Assembly: GCA_002422425.1 (NCBI GenBank) | Contig: DIVG01000006.1 | Span: forward strand, 81,857 to 145,856 | Direction: 5' to 3' | DNA length: 64,000 bases | Origin: Akkermansiaceae bacterium UBA6138 | GTDB taxonomy: Bacteria > Verrucomicrobiota > Verrucomicrobiia > Verrucomicrobiales > DEV007 | Shown: piece by piece, positions 61,878-64,000 of the stretch | Layout of the letters: each line of letters starts with the position of its first letter | Numbering within the stretch: position 1 is the first letter of the stretch | Made by a program: the position numbers and the translations under genes | The notes under the pieces: generated by a model | What the model saw: only the letters and a program-made list of their open reading frames with translations | Told to the model about the DNA's origin: nothing | The model's database searches: none

Positions 61878-61991
61878 CCACAGATGAAGAGAGATTTTAC
61901 AGATTCTGACTCCTGATTAACTTCGTTTCACTCCGTCTACCCGCTGCGCGTGTTCCTGATTCTTGACTCCTGACTCCTGACTCCTGACTCC
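61878..61991 (+). repeat. Tandem TGACTCC heptads and CACAGAT-type repeat between tldD and tldE
   Basis: Four exact TGACTCC units (61964-61991) preceded by TGATTCT, and an earlier CTGACTCCTGATT at ~61906. Before these come CACAGAT/ACAGATT repeats (61878-61907). They lie after tldD's stop and run up to 8 bases before tldE's ATG, so they replace its normal ribosome-binding region. Confidence 0.75.
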
Positions 61992-61999
61992 TCCCCCCC

Positions 62000-63325
62000 A
62001 TGCCCTCCGAAACCGAATCCCTCTGCTCCAAAATCCTCGGCCTTGTCAAAGCCGATGCGTCCGAGCTCTACGTCAGTGACTCCGAGGACCTCCTCCTTCG
62101 CTCGGCGAACAATGACATCACGTCGAACGGGCTCATTGACCGCATCTCTATCAGTCTTTCGGTGAGCTTTGGAAAACGCTCCGCCTCCATCTCCGTCAAT
62201 CAGACCGACGACGAAACGCTGCGTGCCGCCGTTGCCAAGGTCGAGGCCATGGCAAAGCTTGCGCCCGAAGATCCCGAGCACCTCCCGCCGGTCGAGCCGG
62301 GCACCTACGCGACGCCTCTGACCTGGTCAGACGCCACCGCCGCAATGACTCCGGAGGAGGCGCTCGCGCAGTTGCGACCCGTCATCGAGGCCGCCCGCAC
62401 CGCCGGAGTCGATAGCGCCGGCTACCTCGAACGCTCCGTCAACGGCTCGGCCTACGCGAACAGCCGCGGTGTTTTCATTTTTGAACGCAGCACCAGCGTC
62501 GGCTTTTCCCTGACCGCCCGCACCGCCGCCGGACGCGGATCCGGCTGGGCGAGCACCCAGGTCACCGATGCCGGCGCCCTCGACCTCGGTCCCGTCGGCG
62601 AACGCGCCATCGCCAAGGCCCTCGCCTCGCGCGACGCCATCGAGCGCCCCGCCGGACGCTCTACCGTCGTCCTCGAGGCCGCCGCCGCCCGCGATCTCCT
62701 CGGCCTGCTCTCGTGGGGACTCGATCGTCGCGACTTTGACGAAGGACGAAGCTTCCTCAACGGTCTCGTCAAGGAAGGCGAGGATCCCATCGGCAAGGCG
62801 CTCTTCGGCGAGCGGGCCACCGTCTTTTCGGATCCGCTCTACGCGGCCGCGCCGTCCGGCATTCATCAAAGCGGGCTCCCCCTCGAGCGCACCACATGGA
62901 TTGAAAACGGCGTTCTCAAAAACCTGCCCGTGGGCCGTTTCTGGGCGCAGCAACAGGGAATCGCCCCGCAGCCCTGGCCGGGTAATCTCATCATGCCGGG
63001 CGAGGGCAAGTCGCTCGACGAACTCATCGCCGGGGTCGAAGACGGGGTCCTCATCACCCGGCTCTGGTATCTCCGCATGGTCCAGCCCGAGTCCCTCCTC
63101 TACACCGGTCTCACCCGGGACGGGACCTTTGCAATCAAGGATGGCAAAATCGCCGGACCCGTGAAAAATTTCCGCTTCAACGAGACTCCCGTGAACGTCC
63201 TCAGGAACATCGTCGCAAGCGGCTCACCCGAGCGCGTCCTCGGCAGTGAGAGCCGGATGCCCATGCACGTGCCGCCGCTTGTCGTGGAGAATTTTAATTT
63301 GTCCTCGGTTTCAGATGCCAGTTAG
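62000..63325 (+). CDS. TldE/PmbA-type protein
   Basis: 441 residues. Begins MPSETESLCSKILGLVKADASELYVSDSEDLLLR, has the TldE pattern SISLSVSFGKRSAS, LAQLRPVIEAARTAGV, NSRGVFIFERSTS and GVEDGVLITRLWYLRM near the C-terminus. The HExxxH zinc motif of TldD is absent, as expected for the E subunit. No signal peptide is seen, while TldD seems to have one; if both are right, they would end in different compartments. See findings. Confidence 0.87.
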   Translation: MPSETESLCSKILGLVKADASELYVSDSEDLLLRSANNDITSNGLIDRISISLSVSFGKRSASISVNQTDDETLRAAVAKVEAMAKLAPEDPEHLPPVEPGTYATPLTWSDATAAMTPEEALAQLRPVIEAARTAGVDSAGYLERSVNGSAYANSRGVFIFERSTSVGFSLTARTAAGRGSGWASTQVTDAGALDLGPVGERAIAKALASRDAIERPAGRSTVVLEAAAARDLLGLLSWGLDRRDFDEGRSFLNGLVKEGEDPIGKALFGERATVFSDPLYAAAPSGIHQSGLPLERTTWIENGVLKNLPVGRFWAQQQGIAPQPWPGNLIMPGEGKSLDELIAGVEDGVLITRLWYLRMVQPESLLYTGLTRDGTFAIKDGKIAGPVKNFRFNETPVNVLRNIVASGSPERVLGSESRMPMHVPPLVVENFNLSSVSDAS

Positions 63326-63438
63326 GAGCCTCCGCCGTCACGGCCCTCTCTGATGACAAGTGGTGAACGCCGAACCAACGATTAATTCTTCTCCTGCGGA
63401 GGAAAGAGGGGCAAAGCGGTGTTAAACCGGAAAGACCC

Positions 63439-64000
63439 TCACGGCAAACGCGTCACCCCCATCAGGAACTTGTCACACTCGCGTGCGGCTCCGCGGCCTT
63501 CGTTGATGGCCCAGACGACGAGCGACTGACCGCGGCGCATGTCACCGGCGGCGAAGATGCCTTCGATACTGGTGGTAAACGTGCCGTGTTCGGCTTTGAC
63601 GTTGGAACGGGCGTCGGTCTCGAGGGCGAACTGCTCGACGATAGTCTGCTCGGGTCCCATGAAGCCCATCGCGAGGAGGGCGAGCTGGGCGGGGATGACG
63701 CGGGCGGTGCCTTCGACTTCCTTGGGAGAGAATCGGCCGCCGTCGTTGACCCACTCGATGTTGCAGATCTCGAGTCCGGAGAGATTGCCGGCCTCGTCTT
63801 TGAGGAAACGCTTCGTCGAAACGAGATACTGACGGGGATCGGCACCCTGGACAGCGGCGGCTTCCTCCTGCCCGTAGTCCATCTTGTAAACCTTGGGCCA
63901 CTCGGGCCAGGGATTATTGGCGGCCCGCTCCATCGGAGGCTGGGGCATGATCTCAAGCTGAATGACGCTCTTGCAGCCGTGACGCAGGCTCGTGCCGACG
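63439..64000 (-). CDS. gltD: Glutamate synthase small subunit, C-terminal part; 5' end outside window
   Basis: The frame stays open to the window edge: GTSLRHGCKSVIQLEIMPQPP is the GltD signature, so the Met at 63948 is internal. Also visible are ICNIEWVNDGGRFSPKEVEGT, LALLAMGFMGPEQTIVEQF and the FAD-site GIFAAGDMRRGQSLVVWAINEGRGAA. The protein passes electrons from NADPH to the large subunit to make glutamate from glutamine and 2-oxoglutarate. It ends tail to tail with tldE. Confidence 0.93.
   Translation of the reverse strand, partial: VGTSLRHGCKSVIQLEIMPQPPMERAANNPWPEWPKVYKMDYGQEEAAAVQGADPRQYLVSTKRFLKDEAGNLSGLEICNIEWVNDGGRFSPKEVEGTARVIPAQLALLAMGFMGPEQTIVEQFALETDARSNVKAEHGTFTTSIEGIFAAGDMRRGQSLVVWAINEGRGAARECDKFLMGVTRLP

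Overview
This window is about 64 kb of GC-rich bacterial chromosome (roughly 58-60% GC by eye) and is densely coding. Several features suggest the PVC group, most likely Verrucomicrobiota: a DUF1501 protein with a twin-arginine leader, a double-length UvrA as in Chlamydiae, type II secretion/pilus ATPases in tandem, a RAYT transposase with REP hairpins, and a Gram-negative envelope (TonB receptor, O-antigen ligase, sulfotransferases). This taxonomic call is inference. No rRNA, tRNA, CRISPR array or prophage was recognised.

Layout. 1-1344 is the C-terminal part of an M16 peptidase. 1325-15903 (minus strand) is a surface-polysaccharide cluster: aminotransferase, GDP-L-fucose synthesis (gmd, fcl), an ABC-exporter membrane domain with no ATPase, four family-2 glycosyltransferases, two sulfotransferase-like proteins, an epimerase, an initiating sugar-phosphate transferase, a CapD-type dehydratase and an O-antigen ligase. 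It predicts a sulfated, probably fucose-containing polysaccharide. 16041-21488 (minus) encodes two GspE/PilB ATPases, GspF and a GspG-like pseudopilin. 21646-28887 holds a YafK-type L,D-transpeptidase homologue without its catalytic cysteine, methylthioadenosine phosphorylase, a lipoprotein-type NodB deacetylase, two overlapping CPA2 antiporters and a glycosyltransferase. 29214-34955 is a 1913-residue UvrA with four ATP sites. 35070-38716 looks like a TonB/PepSY metal-uptake locus. 38741-45632 holds an MsbA-like exporter, SanA/YdcF, fabD, a GNAT protein, DUF1501, a truncated sialidase-like gene and a LURP-one-like protein.

45876-54711 is a nitrogen operon: a NikR-like regulator with an operator just upstream of it, the two DUF1989 (UAAP/CgdAB) proteins, urea/guanidine carboxylase and allophanate hydrolase. 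A small toxin-antitoxin island (VapBC, a lone HicB-like protein, a ParE/RelE-type pair) separates the last two. Agmatine-to-putrescine genes (aguB, aguA) follow, so 45.9-56.8 kb is largely about guanidino and urea nitrogen. Then come leucyl-tRNA synthetase, a TldD/TldE pair and, at the right edge, the C-terminus of glutamate synthase small subunit.

The most striking observation is in leuS. A complete RAYT (REP-associated tyrosine transposase) domain, bounded by two inverted REP hairpins each preceded by GTAG, sits in frame inside the CP1 editing domain, giving a 1075-residue fused protein with no stop codon or frameshift. Second is the NikR-like regulator of the guanidine/urea operon: it has an exact GTATTA-N16-TAATAC operator but has lost three of the four canonical nickel ligands. 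Third, five loci carry 7-nt-period repeats, two of them in frame inside interdomain linkers of UvrA.
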